The notes under the pieces: model-generated
The model's database searches: none
What the model saw: the letters and a program-made list of their open reading frames with translations, nothing else
Told to the model about the DNA's origin: nothing
Shown: positions 7,941-16,890 of the stretch, piece by piece
Layout: every line of letters begins with the position of its first letter
Numbering within the stretch: position 1 is the first letter of the stretch
NCBI GenBank assembly: GCA_002348365.1
Contig: DEBC01000158.1
Span: 1-28,039, forward strand
Source of the DNA: Alphaproteobacteria bacterium UBA2966
GTDB taxonomy: Bacteria > Pseudomonadota > Alphaproteobacteria > UBA2966
Direction: 5' to 3'
Length of the DNA: 28,039 nt
Translations under genes and position numbers: made by a program

Positions 7941-8477
7941 ATGATAGAGATCAGGGCCGAAAGGCCCCATCATGCGGAAAATATCGAACGCCTGTTGGAC
8001 ACGGTTTTCGGCGAGGGTCGGCGATCGAAGGCAGTGTACAGTCTCCGAAACGGCGTATCGCCGATCGAGGAGTTGTGTCACGTCGCTTTGGTCGACGGAG
8101 AGCTTCACGGCGCGATCAGGTTCTGGCCTATCCAAGCGGTCAGTACGGGAACCCAACGTCGGATCCAACTATTACTCCTGGGGCCCTTGGCTGTTGATCC
8201 GGTATTTCAGGGGGCAGGCATCGGGCGAGCTCTGGTCGAGTATTCGCTGATTCTGGCTGGTTGGCGAGGTCATCGCGCCGCAGTCCTGGTCGGAGATCCC
8301 GCCTATTACAGCCGATTTCATTTTGATCGAGCCGGTGCGCGCGAATTGAAGCTGCCGGGTGAGGCCGATCAGGAACGGTTGCTCTTGCGCGAAATCGTTC
8401 GGGGCGCCGCCGCGGATTGTCAAGGGACGTTGGTCAGTGCCTCGGCCGAAATGCCAGGGCTAATGCGGTACCCATAA
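7941..8477 (+). CDS. GNAT family N-acetyltransferase
   Basis: The 178-residue protein has the GCN5-related acetyltransferase core: an N-terminal strand and helix (MIEIRAERPHHAENIERLLD), LLLLGPLAVDPVFQGAGIGRAL containing the acetyl-CoA pyrophosphate-binding Q-G-x-G-I-G, then AAVLVGDPAYYSRFHFDRA. The last motif is typical of the YhbS-like subgroup. Acceptor substrate is unknown. The frame is open upstream to a TTG at 7905 with another ATG at 7917. I chose ATG 7941 because the family's first beta strand begins there, though the ribosome site is weak at each option. It is convergent with the MoxR operon and separated by about 40 bases. Confidence 0.8.
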   Translation: MIEIRAERPHHAENIERLLDTVFGEGRRSKAVYSLRNGVSPIEELCHVALVDGELHGAIRFWPIQAVSTGTQRRIQLLLLGPLAVDPVFQGAGIGRALVEYSLILAGWRGHRAAVLVGDPAYYSRFHFDRAGARELKLPGEADQERLLLREIVRGAAADCQGTLVSASAEMPGLMRYP

Positions 8478-8518
8478 CATCGTTGCGACCTGAAGGCGCA
8501 CCGGGGACAGAGGATGCG

Positions 8519-10639
8519 CTAACGGCCCTCTCGGTGCCACGCCATCATCAGGGCACCGAGTGCCAGTAGCAGAACCGCAAGGGCGGGAAACAAAGACGTC
8601 TGTTCAACACCGGTGACGATATAGCTGCCATTGGCAATGAGGCCCATCCAGTCGTTACCCGCCGTGTCGCGCTGGGGCCGGACGAATCGGACGTTTGGCA
8701 CACCGCTGTCGCCAATCCAGAAGATGCCGCCCCCCGATGCTTCAACGACTGGTTTGAGGATTTCGGCGGAGGTTCTGACGTCGGCATACTCCTGAGCATT
8801 GAGCGCGCCCACCACAGTTACCGCTTCAAGATCACCATCCCGTGCGGAATAGAGCCCGGTTTCGGTGACGGCAATGCTACCCACAGCGCGCCCGCTGCCT
8901 TGATCCTCTAGGGTGACTCGTAAAGTTTCGCCCGAGGGCGTGTTGACATTGATCTCTTCTGGCACGTCTTCGAGGCTGCGGCGAACGATGTCCAGCCGGT
9001 TGCCCTGAGCCGAGATTCTCAAGTCTTCCTCTTCGAGGTCAGGTTCCTTCATCAGCCAATGCGCGAGACGCCGGAGGAGTTCGGCTTGAGGCCCGCCTCC
9101 TTCCGCACCACGTGCCCAAAGCCAGGCATGATCGGAAAGCAGCAAGGCAACCCGGCCCTCACCGATACGGTCCAGTTGCAGCAGCGGTCGGCCCTGGACT
9201 CCCTGCATGACAGTTGTGCCGCTCTCGGCTTCAGCATCGATCATTCGGAACCAACGGCCCCAGTCTGGGGATCCGTTGGATGCACCGGCCAGCTCGGCCG
9301 TAACGGGGTGTCGTTCCCCCAGCGTCGACAGCATCGGCCGGAAGCCCTGCTCTATGACCTCGCCGGTTGGTCTTCCGGGAATGACGGCTTTCAGTGGTGT
9401 CTGATAGACCGACAGTGGTGTCGCAAAAGCGGGGCCAACGGCGCCCAGCAGGGCACCACCGTTGGAGATGTATCGCACTATGTTGATGAAATAGCTTTGG
9501 GGCAGAACACCGCGCCGGCGGTAGCGGTCGAAAATGATGAGATCAAAATCGGTGAGCTTGGTCTCGAACAACTCGCGGATCGGAAAGGCGATCAGGGAGA
9601 GTTCGCGAACGGGTGTGCCATCTTGCTTCTCGGGCGGCCGCAGGATCGTAAAATGCACGAGGTCAACAGACGGGTCCGCCTTGAGCAGGTTGCGCCAGGT
9701 TCGCTCTCCAGCGTGAGGTTCTCCCGATACCAGAAGCACCCGAAGTCGTTCGCGGACGCCGTTGACCGTTAGCGCTGCGCGGTTGTTTTGCAGCGTGAGT
9801 TCGCCCCCGACGCTATCGACTTCGATTTCGACGATCGTCTGCCCGCCATGATCCAGCTTGAAAGGAACCTGCTGCTCCTTGCCGACTTCAAGCGTGTGAG
9901 TTTGGGCGGATTTTCCGTCCCGGCGAAGTGTCACGCGCGCAGTTCGCGGTTGCTCGGCGACGCCAGCATCCTCGATACGCAACGTGAGTTGTAGCTCCGA
10001 GTTCACCATCCCGTAACTCGGAGCCTCCGCGACGACCAGGTGGCGATCGGATTCGTTGGAGTCACCCGTCAGGAGTACGTGTAAGGGCCGTGTATGGCCA
10101 ATGCGAGGTGCTCGAGTGGGCTCATCCGGTGCATCATGGACTTGACCGTCAGTAATGAAGACGGCACCTGCAATTCGATTCAGAGGAACGTCTGCGAGGG
10201 CAAGGTCGAGAGCGTCGAATAGACGCGTACCCTCTGGCGCGGTGCTCAAGTCATTTGGCTCGGTACCAGTGCCGTCGGCAATCCCCCCCGCTTCGATGAC
10301 CCTGACATCGACATTTGGTGTTCGCTGCAAACGCTCCTGGATGATTTGCAATGCCTCATCCGTGCGCTGCGTTCTGGTGCCAATTCGCTGACTGGGAGAC
10401 CTGTCGACCACGACCGCAACAACGTCGTTCAGAAGATCCCGGTTTTCATTGTTAAGCGTGGGGTTTGCCAGCGCTCCAATGGCGATTGTGAGCGCCAACG
10501 CGCGCCAGCCCGCTCCCGTTGCGCGTTTCAGCAGAGCATAGGCGGTCAGGATGATGGCGAAGGCGGCAAATGTGCCGATGACCGCCCACGGCAGCAGAGG
10601 GGCAAATGCGAGAGACGTCATGGCGGTCGCGGCGTTCAT
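8519..10639 (-). CDS. Large membrane protein with VWA-like and glutamine-amidotransferase-like regions (MoxR operon)
   Basis: The roughly 706-residue protein starts with two hydrophobic helices (about residues 10-60), continues with VVAVVVDRSPSQRIG, resembling a degenerate von Willebrand A strand, and has a region around YISNGGALLGAVGPAFATP resembling the class I glutamine-amidotransferase-like fold found in this protein group. It ends with a single helix SLFPALAVLLLALGALMMAW and a short basic tail. The bulk probably lies in the periplasm. In alphaproteobacteria such proteins sit at the end of moxR-DUF58-DUF4159 operons; function is not established. ATG 10639 overlaps the upstream TGA in a TGATG arrangement. 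A GTG at 10642 would add one residue. It is probably translationally coupled to the DUF4159 gene. Confidence 0.75.
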   Translation of the reverse strand: MNAATAMTSLAFAPLLPWAVIGTFAAFAIILTAYALLKRATGAGWRALALTIAIGALANPTLNNENRDLLNDVVAVVVDRSPSQRIGTRTQRTDEALQIIQERLQRTPNVDVRVIEAGGIADGTGTEPNDLSTAPEGTRLFDALDLALADVPLNRIAGAVFITDGQVHDAPDEPTRAPRIGHTRPLHVLLTGDSNESDRHLVVAEAPSYGMVNSELQLTLRIEDAGVAEQPRTARVTLRRDGKSAQTHTLEVGKEQQVPFKLDHGGQTIVEIEVDSVGGELTLQNNRAALTVNGVRERLRVLLVSGEPHAGERTWRNLLKADPSVDLVHFTILRPPEKQDGTPVRELSLIAFPIRELFETKLTDFDLIIFDRYRRRGVLPQSYFINIVRYISNGGALLGAVGPAFATPLSVYQTPLKAVIPGRPTGEVIEQGFRPMLSTLGERHPVTAELAGASNGSPDWGRWFRMIDAEAESGTTVMQGVQGRPLLQLDRIGEGRVALLLSDHAWLWARGAEGGGPQAELLRRLAHWLMKEPDLEEEDLRISAQGNRLDIVRRSLEDVPEEINVNTPSGETLRVTLEDQGSGRAVGSIAVTETGLYSARDGDLEAVTVVGALNAQEYADVRTSAEILKPVVEASGGGIFWIGDSGVPNVRFVRPQRDTAGNDWMGLIANGSYIVTGVEQTSLFPALAVLLLALGALMMAWHREGR

Positions 10640-13395
10640 CACTGACCTAGTCGCTCGAGAATGGCGGGCACGTGAACTTGGTCTGCCTTGTAGTTGCCTG
10701 TCAGCGTGTACATCACGAGGTTAACGCCGAAGCGAAGTGCCATTTCACGCTGGTGCTCGCCGCCGGGAACCACTGCCGCGATGGGTTGACCGAGATCGTC
10801 AATCGCCCAGGCCGCCGCCCAGTCATGATCTCCGATGACATACCCCGATACACCGTCATTGATGCCGCCGGCGTGGCGTTCGACCCAAACCCGACCGCCC
10901 GTCCATCGACCCGGGAACTCCTGAATCAGGTAGAAGGCTTTGGTCAGAATATGTTGCTGGGGCACGTACGTGAGCGGCGGAACATCCAGGCGGTTCAGAA
11001 GCCGCCGCAGACGCCGCGTCGCAGGACCAGGGTTGCCGGTAAGCCCGGGAGTTGCGCTGATCAACTGCTGTTCCTGGGTGTCGAATACGATGGTGCCTCC
11101 GTTCTTGGTGAATGCGTCGACCTTGGCGATCGCATCTTCGGATAACGTTGGCTGCTGTGGCGTTATGGGCCAGTAAATGAGGGGGAAATAGACGAAGGGA
11201 TCGCTCTCGGGATTGACACCAATGGGATCGGCTCCTTCGAAAGCGGTTCGCCGCGCCAGTATCTGGGTGAGGCCGTACATGCCTGCCCGGCTCATTTCGT
11301 CCACTTCTGCGTCGCCGGTGATTATGTATGCGAGGCGTGTGTCCAGGGTGGCAGCCAAGGCGAACTTGTCATCGGCGCCGGCCGTCGGTGAGAAGACCAT
11401 TGCCGACGCAATCAGTACCGCGATCGTCGCAGCGCTGGCGGCGGTGGGCAGCCAATCCCGACCAATAAGACCGCGTAGCCAGAGGCTAATACACATCTCG
11501 ATCAGGATGAGGGAGACAGCGAGAGCGAGCAGGATGGGTTTGAGGTCGATTTCCCCGCTTTCAGCAAATTCTCGATAGATCACTCCCTGCGGCAGCTCCT
11601 CGATCAGTTCAGGCACGGAGATCTTGGTTCCCAGATTGAGGGCGTGGCGGGCGCTGTGATCTCCGTAATAACCCGGAGGCGTACCCGGAGATGGTGTGGC
11701 TTGGTCGAAGGCACCGGCGCTGATGGGTTTCGCGGTGGCCGAGGGGTCTGTCAGGCGGCCAAATCCGTCAAGGACCTGGAGTGGTGGCAGCGAGATGTTC
11801 GTTCCCTTGCTCGAAACACCCTCAGCGAGCTCCACAATTCGGCGCAACATTTCAACGAACAGGCCCGAAATCGCCAGGTTGGACCACTCGGTATTGGCCG
11901 TTGTGTGGAACAGGACGACCCACCCGCGACCACGTCGCTCGGCCGTCACCAGCGGAGTTCCATCAGTTAGGCGTGCCCAGGTCTTGTCCGTGAGATCGAG
12001 TGACGGTTCGGCCAGGACCTGGCGGGCCACGAGTACGTCTTGCGGAATCGACAAACCGAAAAAGGGACTCGATTCATCGAATGCATCCAGGCGCGCGGGT
12101 TGCGTCCAGGTCAGGGCGCCGCCCAGGATTCGACCGCCGGACCGGAGTGATACGGGTATAAGTGAATCCGTTTTTTCCGCCATCTTCTGTCCGGCAAATC
12201 GGACCAGCACGCCGCCGTTCTCGACCCAATCGCTGATAGCCTTTCCGTCAGGTCCCACAACGAGCCCGATATCGGCGAGAAACATGACGGCAAGATCTCG
12301 GCCGAGGAGTTCGGCAACTGTACCGCTGCGGACATTGCTGAATGGATTCAGTGCGCGATCCAGGTAAAAAATACTGGACAGCAGAGGTTGGGAGGCTTCA
12401 AGCGTGTCGCCTGAATAGAGGCCCACGGGACGGCGTCGCCAGCGTTCGTCCAGCAATGCCACGGCACCCGCCGATGGCTCATTTTCGATTTCAAGGCGCG
12501 TCAACCGGTTTCGGATTTCGATCGGGACATCGAAATCGGCCTGTGCGGCGTGTTCACCCTCTTTGAAGGTCGCCGGAACACGCGCCAGCAGTTGGCCACG
12601 GTCCCCGATGCCCCGGATCCAGACACTCCCTGCAGCTTCCGCCTCCGGCCTCAGGACCGTTGCGCTGAGTGCAGCCCGGTTCTCAGCCGGCGGCAGCAAA
12701 ATTCGGGCTCGTGATGCCGCAGTCTCTCCCAACAGTTCGATCGGTCCAAGACGCTGCAAGCTCTCGGTGAGATCGAAAATCTCTGCCTCCTCTTCGGGGG
12801 CCGCCAGTAATCCATCCGTGAACCACAATGTTTGCAGGGGGGATGTCAGACCGAGGTTCAGGATGACTTCGGCAGCCTCGAGTCGATCTACCGGCCAGGG
12901 CATGGGTTGGAGTGCTTGGACAAGCTTGCGCGCTTCGCTTGCGGGCAAGACATCACTGGCGCTAAGCGGCCCGCCGTCTTCACTCGGCGCCGTCGTGACG
13001 ACGACGACTGCGCGCTCGAGGCGTTCCGCCTCATCCAGAACGTCAGATACAGCTGCCACGCGCTTTTGCCAGCCGGGCGCGGCGGCCCAGCCGTCGTCGA
13101 TGATGAGCAGGAGTGTCCCCCGGTTCAGAAGTTGCGTTCCCGGATTCAGGATTGGGTGCGCCAGGGCCAGGATCACCAAAGTCACGATCAAGAGCCTGAG
13201 AAGAAGCAACCACCAGGGGGTACGGGCGGGGGTTTCTTCTCGCGTTTGCAATCCGAGCAGCAGTCTGATTGCAGGGAATTCCACGTAGCGCGGCGCAGGG
13301 GGGGTGACCCGTAGTAACCACCAAAGCAACGGCAGCGCGAGCAAGGCCGAGAGAAGCCAGGGCGCGGCGAACACGAGAGAACCCACCGTCAGCAT
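10639..13395 (-). CDS. DUF4159 domain-containing membrane protein with BatA-like N-terminus
   Basis: The 918-residue protein begins with the aerotolerance-regulator (BatA) type N-terminus: two helices around residues 8-28 and 60-83, with APRYVEFPAIRLL between. A long extracytoplasmic region with a VWA-like segment (TLLLIIDDGWAA) follows. Two more helices lie near 625-665 and lead to the C-terminal DUF4159 domain, which starts about residue 675 (FALAATLDTRLAYIITGD) and includes FDTQEQQL and WVERHAGGINDGV. Its biochemical role is unknown; the context with a MoxR ATPase and a DUF58 protein suggests assembly or quality control of envelope proteins. It lies 18 bases after the DUF58 gene, and its stop overlaps the next start. 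Frame and length look intact. Confidence 0.85.
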   Translation of the reverse strand: MLTVGSLVFAAPWLLSALLALPLLWWLLRVTPPAPRYVEFPAIRLLLGLQTREETPARTPWWLLLLRLLIVTLVILALAHPILNPGTQLLNRGTLLLIIDDGWAAAPGWQKRVAAVSDVLDEAERLERAVVVVTTAPSEDGGPLSASDVLPASEARKLVQALQPMPWPVDRLEAAEVILNLGLTSPLQTLWFTDGLLAAPEEEAEIFDLTESLQRLGPIELLGETAASRARILLPPAENRAALSATVLRPEAEAAGSVWIRGIGDRGQLLARVPATFKEGEHAAQADFDVPIEIRNRLTRLEIENEPSAGAVALLDERWRRRPVGLYSGDTLEASQPLLSSIFYLDRALNPFSNVRSGTVAELLGRDLAVMFLADIGLVVGPDGKAISDWVENGGVLVRFAGQKMAEKTDSLIPVSLRSGGRILGGALTWTQPARLDAFDESSPFFGLSIPQDVLVARQVLAEPSLDLTDKTWARLTDGTPLVTAERRGRGWVVLFHTTANTEWSNLAISGLFVEMLRRIVELAEGVSSKGTNISLPPLQVLDGFGRLTDPSATAKPISAGAFDQATPSPGTPPGYYGDHSARHALNLGTKISVPELIEELPQGVIYREFAESGEIDLKPILLALAVSLILIEMCISLWLRGLIGRDWLPTAASAATIAVLIASAMVFSPTAGADDKFALAATLDTRLAYIITGDAEVDEMSRAGMYGLTQILARRTAFEGADPIGVNPESDPFVYFPLIYWPITPQQPTLSEDAIAKVDAFTKNGGTIVFDTQEQQLISATPGLTGNPGPATRRLRRLLNRLDVPPLTYVPQQHILTKAFYLIQEFPGRWTGGRVWVERHAGGINDGVSGYVIGDHDWAAAWAIDDLGQPIAAVVPGGEHQREMALRFGVNLVMYTLTGNYKADQVHVPAILERLGQ

Positions 13396-13413
13396 GGCCA
13401 GCCTGTCTTCCGG

Positions 13414-14295
13414 CTACCCAAGTTCACCCGAAAGTGCCTGGTACAGAGCCAGCAGCGCCGTCTGCGGAGGCCGGTCTGTACGGTGACTGGAAAAGGTCCA
13501 GCCAATAGATCGCGTGAGATCCACCAGTGCGGTCTGGTGTGCAAAAAAGCGTGCGTCATAATCTGAGCGCAGGTTCTCGACGCGACTGACCGTATAGGCT
13601 TCCTCGCCTTCGAGGCCGTGAAATCGGGTGCGTCCAGTGAACGGCAGGTCTTCTTCGGCCGGATCCACCACCTGGAGAAGATGACCCTTCACACCTCGAC
13701 TCGCGTACAGTTTGAGTGTCTCCTCAAGTTCTTCGATGGGAGAGAGGAAATCGCCAACGAGAACAAGCTGGGCATACCGGGGGAGGCGCTCGCTCGGGGG
13801 AATGCTGTTTCTCTGGTTGTCGTTGGTCGCCTCTTGGTCGAGGGCCGCAGCGAAACGGTTGAGCGTTCCCCGCCCCGTGCTGGGCGTGCGGTCGACGCCC
13901 AACAAAGCCACGAACTCGCCAGCTCTCAACAAAAGCGCGGTCGTAGCAAGCAAGAGCACGGTCGCGCGTTCCGACTTCTCGCATGGTGCGCCGCCGGAGG
14001 CATAGTGCATGGAGGGCGAATCATCGCGCCATAGCCAGATGCTCTGTGCCGCCTCCCATTCGTGTTCCCGCACGAATATCCGCTCGGACTTGGCGGATTG
14101 CCGCCAATCAATCTTGATTGCCGGATCGCCGGGTTGGTACTGGCGAAACTGCCAGAACGTTTCTCCGACACCTACGCGGCGCCGGCCATGAACGCCCTGT
14201 GCCACTGTCGCTGCCACACGTTCCGCAGACACGAGGAGCGGTGGCAGCGTTGCGGCCAGCTGCTCGGCGCGCTGGCGCGTGGCGGCGGTTTGCAT
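13414..14295 (-). CDS. DUF58 domain-containing protein
   Basis: The 293-residue protein carries the DUF58 signature at residues about 52-80: QYQPGDPAIKIDWRQSAKS and then IFVREHEWE. A VWA-like segment follows (IWLWRDDSPSMHYASG, with D-D-S-P-S as a probable metal-ion site variant). No membrane helix is evident, so it is probably cytoplasmic and soluble. DUF58 proteins are the usual partners of MoxR ATPases and are thought to act as substrate adaptors or targets, but direct evidence is limited. The start lies 13 bases past the stop of the MoxR gene and the stop lies 18 bases before the DUF4159 gene, so the three are very likely one transcript. Confidence 0.88.
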   Translation of the reverse strand: MQTAATRQRAEQLAATLPPLLVSAERVAATVAQGVHGRRRVGVGETFWQFRQYQPGDPAIKIDWRQSAKSERIFVREHEWEAAQSIWLWRDDSPSMHYASGGAPCEKSERATVLLLATTALLLRAGEFVALLGVDRTPSTGRGTLNRFAAALDQEATNDNQRNSIPPSERLPRYAQLVLVGDFLSPIEELEETLKLYASRGVKGHLLQVVDPAEEDLPFTGRTRFHGLEGEEAYTVSRVENLRSDYDARFFAHQTALVDLTRSIGWTFSSHRTDRPPQTALLALYQALSGELG

Positions 14296-14308
14296 CGTAC
14301 GACTCCTG

Positions 14309-15325
14309 TCAGGTCACGCGGGCGACCAGCCGTTCGACGACTTCCGATATCGTCGTACCATCCGCACGCGCAGCAAAGTTCAACGCCATGCGATGCCGTA
14401 GTGTGGGGGCTGCCAAAGCAACCACGTCGTCAACGGAAGGCGCGACCCGGCCATCCAAAAGTGCCCGGGCTCTGACGGCCAGCATGAGGGCTTGACTGGC
14501 CCGGGGTCCGGGCCCCCATGCCACGTCTCTGCGGACATCTTCCATGTCGGTGATTTCCGGACGTCCCGCGCGGACCAGTTCGAGTATGGCTTCCACGACA
14601 CTGGTGCCCACAGGGATCCGTCGTACCAGACGTTGGGCCGACATCAGCTCTTCTGCGCTCATCACTTCTTCAGGGTCGGACTCTGACGTGCCTGTTGTCA
14701 CGATGAGCATCCGGCGCTCGGCTTCGAGGCTGGGATAAGAAACATCGATCTGGATGAGGAAGCGATCGAGCTGAGCCTCTGGCAAAGGATAGGTGCCTTC
14801 TTGTTCCAGCGGATTCTGGGTCGCGAGGACATGAAAGGGGGCGGGAAGTTCATGCCGTGTACCCGCCACCGACACATTTTTCTCCTGCATGGCTTGCAAC
14901 AGAGCAGACTGGGTGCGGGGGCTCGCCCGGTTGATCTCATCCGCCATTAACAGTTGGCAAAAGACAGGACCATTGATGAAGCGAAACAAACGGTTGCCCG
15001 ACTCGGCCTCTTCAAGGACCTCAGAACCGATGATATCGGCCGGCATCAGGTCCGGCGTGAACTGCACGCGCTTGTCTTCAAGGCCCAGGACGGTGCCGAG
15101 TGTCTCGACGAGCCGAGTCTTGGCCAGTCCAGGTACGCCGATCAAAAGCGCGTGCCCGCCAGCCAGCAAGGTGATGAGTGTTTCGTCGACAACCTGCTCT
15201 TGACCGAAGATAACCTGTCCGATGCCGAGCCGGACCGCCTTCAGCCGCTCGACCAACGCGTCCAGTTCTTCAGGAAGTGGTGCGCTGGTGTCGCTAGTAG
15301 TCTCAACGGGGTTCGATATACTCAC
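14309..15325 (-). CDS. MoxR-family AAA+ ATPase
   Basis: The 338-residue protein has Walker A GVPGLAKT (residues about 63-70), Walker B LLMADEINR (125-133), the MoxR-typical RASPRTQSALLQAMQE, sensor region VLATQNPLEQEGTYPLPEAQ, and the arginine-bearing LDRFL. MoxR proteins are chaperone-like ATPases that activate or assemble partner proteins, usually VWA-domain ones. The frame is open to an ATG at 15442, but I place the start at GTG 15325. GGAG stands a few bases before it, the family N-terminus begins there, and the longer version would overlap the divergent DUF1285 gene. It is the first gene of a four-gene operon. Its promoter must lie within or overlap the DUF1285 coding start. Confidence 0.9.
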   Translation of the reverse strand: MSISNPVETTSDTSAPLPEELDALVERLKAVRLGIGQVIFGQEQVVDETLITLLAGGHALLIGVPGLAKTRLVETLGTVLGLEDKRVQFTPDLMPADIIGSEVLEEAESGNRLFRFINGPVFCQLLMADEINRASPRTQSALLQAMQEKNVSVAGTRHELPAPFHVLATQNPLEQEGTYPLPEAQLDRFLIQIDVSYPSLEAERRMLIVTTGTSESDPEEVMSAEELMSAQRLVRRIPVGTSVVEAILELVRAGRPEITDMEDVRRDVAWGPGPRASQALMLAVRARALLDGRVAPSVDDVVALAAPTLRHRMALNFAARADGTTISEVVERLVARVT

Positions 15326-15332
15326 GCCATTC

Positions 15333-15348
15333 TCCACAAAATTGTGGA
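15333..15348. promoter_or_regulatory. Inverted repeat in the moxR / DUF1285 divergent gap (candidate operator)
   Basis: TCCACAA-AA-TTGTGGA is a perfect 7-base inverted repeat with a 2-base centre, in the middle of the 35-base gap between the two divergent start codons. It overlaps the GGAG ribosome site of the MoxR gene. It could bind a dimeric regulator acting on both directions or form a small hairpin in either leader. A link to a known regulator is not evident. Confidence 0.45.
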
Positions 15349-15360
15349 CGCATCCTCGGC

Positions 15361-15972
15361 ATGGCGAAGCGCAAAAATACTCCCGCCCCGGACCCTGCCG
15401 TCTTGGCAACGGCGCTGAGCGGGCACGGGACGGGCGGACCATCGAGCAGAGAAAGTGGCCGTCACGTGCCCGTTTTGCGCGGCGATATCGGCATGCAGAT
15501 CGCCCGCGATGGAACTTGGTTTTATCATGGTTCTCCGATCACCCGCAAACCGCTGGTGAAGCTGTTTTCCACGGTTTTGGTACGCGATTCCGATGATGAA
15601 TTCTACCTTGTCACCCCGGCCGAGAAGTGCCGAATCTCGGTCGATGACGCTCCCTTCGTTGCAGTATCGCTTGACACTCAAGGTGAGGGCCCGACTCAGT
15701 CGTTGACGCTTCACACCAATGTCGGCGATCAAATCACCGTGAATGACGCCCATCCCATCCGCGTCGCCTTCGATCCTGTGACTCGAGAGCCCTCCCCCTA
15801 CCTGCTCGTCCGGGATCGATTGGAAGCGCTCATCGCTCGTCCCGTATATTACGAGCTCGCTGAAATTGGTTGCGAGGAAGAGATTGATGGCGACCAGTTG
15901 TATGGCGTGTGGAGCGAAGGATCATTTTTTCCCCTGGGCCGTCTGGAAGATGAGTTCGTAGACGATGCGTGA
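15361..15972 (+). CDS. DUF1285 domain-containing protein
   Basis: The 203-residue protein has the DUF1285 core: GDIGMQIARDGTWFYHGSPI (about residues 40-59), RKPLVKLFSTVLVRD, EFYLVTPAEKCRISVDDAPF, then HPIRVAFDPVTREPSPYLLV and the end GVWSEGSFFPLG. The family is common in proteobacteria. It folds as a small beta-rich protein without an established biochemical role. It heads the cluster with a Nudix hydrolase, DUF6111 and cca, an order conserved in alphaproteobacteria. Its stop overlaps the Nudix start by 8 bases, so translation is probably coupled. ATG 15361 is only 35 bases from the divergent MoxR start. No signal peptide is present. Confidence 0.88.
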   Translation: MAKRKNTPAPDPAVLATALSGHGTGGPSSRESGRHVPVLRGDIGMQIARDGTWFYHGSPITRKPLVKLFSTVLVRDSDDEFYLVTPAEKCRISVDDAPFVAVSLDTQGEGPTQSLTLHTNVGDQITVNDAHPIRVAFDPVTREPSPYLLVRDRLEALIARPVYYELAEIGCEEEIDGDQLYGVWSEGSFFPLGRLEDEFVDDA

Positions 15973-16585
15973 CTTGCGCGAAAAACTTCTCGACCGATTG
16001 CACGACATCACGCTTCCGCCGTCGACAGAACCAACCCGTGGCGACTTCGACCTCAACCCGGAATGGCGTGAGCGCTTGACATCCACTGAACTCACGCCGG
16101 CAGCCGTACTTGTCCCTATTATCAGTCGCAATGGCCGTCCGGCGGTCCTATTCACGCAACGCACACCCCATCTCAAGGCGCATGCGGGTCAGGTCAGCTT
16201 TCCCGGTGGTCGTCTCGAGCCTAGCGACGATGGCCCGGTAGCCGCGGCACTACGCGAATCTGAAGAGGAAATCGGATTGGCTTCCGATCATGTCGAACTG
16301 ATCGGACTTCTCGATACTTATCAGACGGGAACCAACTACATCGTCACGCCGGTCGTCGGAATGATTAGTTCGAGTTTCGAACCTAGGCTCGACGCGTTCG
16401 AGGTTGCAGAATTGTTCGAGGTGCCACTTGATCACGTTCTGGACCGTGCAAACTTTGTTCGCGAGTCACGGGACGTGGGGGAATTCACGCGAATTTTCTA
16501 CGCCATTTACTATGAAGAGTGGCGCATTTGGGGCGCCACCGCGGGCATGTTGTTTGATCTCGTGGAAAGGCTGGATCGCTCATGA
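15965..16585 (+). CDS. CoA pyrophosphatase-type Nudix hydrolase
   Basis: The 206-residue protein has a Nudix box at about residues 81-104 (GGRLEPSDDG...LRESEEEIGL), preceded by VLFTQRTPHLKAHAGQVSFPGG. That is the extended signature of the CoA-diphosphatase subgroup (LLTxR...HxGQVxFPGG). These enzymes hydrolyse the diphosphate of CoA and its derivatives to 3'-phosphoadenosine phosphate and phosphopantetheine in a Mg/Mn-dependent reaction. The catalytic glutamates of R-E-x-x-E-E are all present. The start overlaps the DUF1285 gene and the stop overlaps the DUF6111 start (ATGA), so all three are likely translationally coupled. Length matches the family. Confidence 0.92.
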   Translation: MRDLREKLLDRLHDITLPPSTEPTRGDFDLNPEWRERLTSTELTPAAVLVPIISRNGRPAVLFTQRTPHLKAHAGQVSFPGGRLEPSDDGPVAAALRESEEEIGLASDHVELIGLLDTYQTGTNYIVTPVVGMISSSFEPRLDAFEVAELFEVPLDHVLDRANFVRESRDVGEFTRIFYAIYYEEWRIWGATAGMLFDLVERLDRS

Positions 16586-16848
16586 TCTTCAAGGTTCTCA
16601 AGTATGCGATCCCTTTGCTGTTGCCGTTTGTGCTCTATTTCCTGTGGACATTCATTGAGCGACGGCGAAAGGCGGCAGGCGGTTGGGAGGCCAGGGACAC
16701 GCCTTGGATCTGGCTGTCAATGACCGGACTGGTCCTGTTGATTGTCTCGTTATTGGGAACCGGATTGCTGATCGGGTCTGAGCCGGGCGGCACGTATGTT
16801 CCTCCCCATGTCGAAGACGGCAAGGTCGTTCCGGGTCGTGTTGAGTGA
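16582..16848 (+). CDS. DUF6111 family small membrane protein
   Basis: The 88-residue protein has two predicted transmembrane helices, about residues 8-24 (YAIPLLLPFVLYFLW) and 44-66 (WIWLSMTGLVLLIVSLLGTG). A basic cytoplasmic loop with ERRRK lies between them, and the polar C-terminus contains GTYVPPHVEDGKVVPG. This matches the small DUF6111 proteins that lie between the Nudix and cca genes in alphaproteobacteria; the role is unknown. Its ATG overlaps the Nudix stop by 4 bases. The cca gene follows after about 42 bases, probably in the same transcript. Confidence 0.8.
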   Translation: MIFKVLKYAIPLLLPFVLYFLWTFIERRRKAAGGWEARDTPWIWLSMTGLVLLIVSLLGTGLLIGSEPGGTYVPPHVEDGKVVPGRVE

Positions 16849-16890
16849 CGTGCCGTTGACACGGCTATAGCGCTAGCGTGGCTTGATAAA

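Noticed and set aside
9059..9772. 237-codon plus-strand frame within the large membrane protein gene
   Set aside because: Antisense shadow of an intact 706-residue frame in an operon; no domain features.
15326..15442. Longer MoxR start at 15442
   Set aside because: It would add 39 residues of atypical R-, C- and P-rich sequence and overlap the divergent DUF1285 gene, whereas GTG 15325 has a GGAG site.
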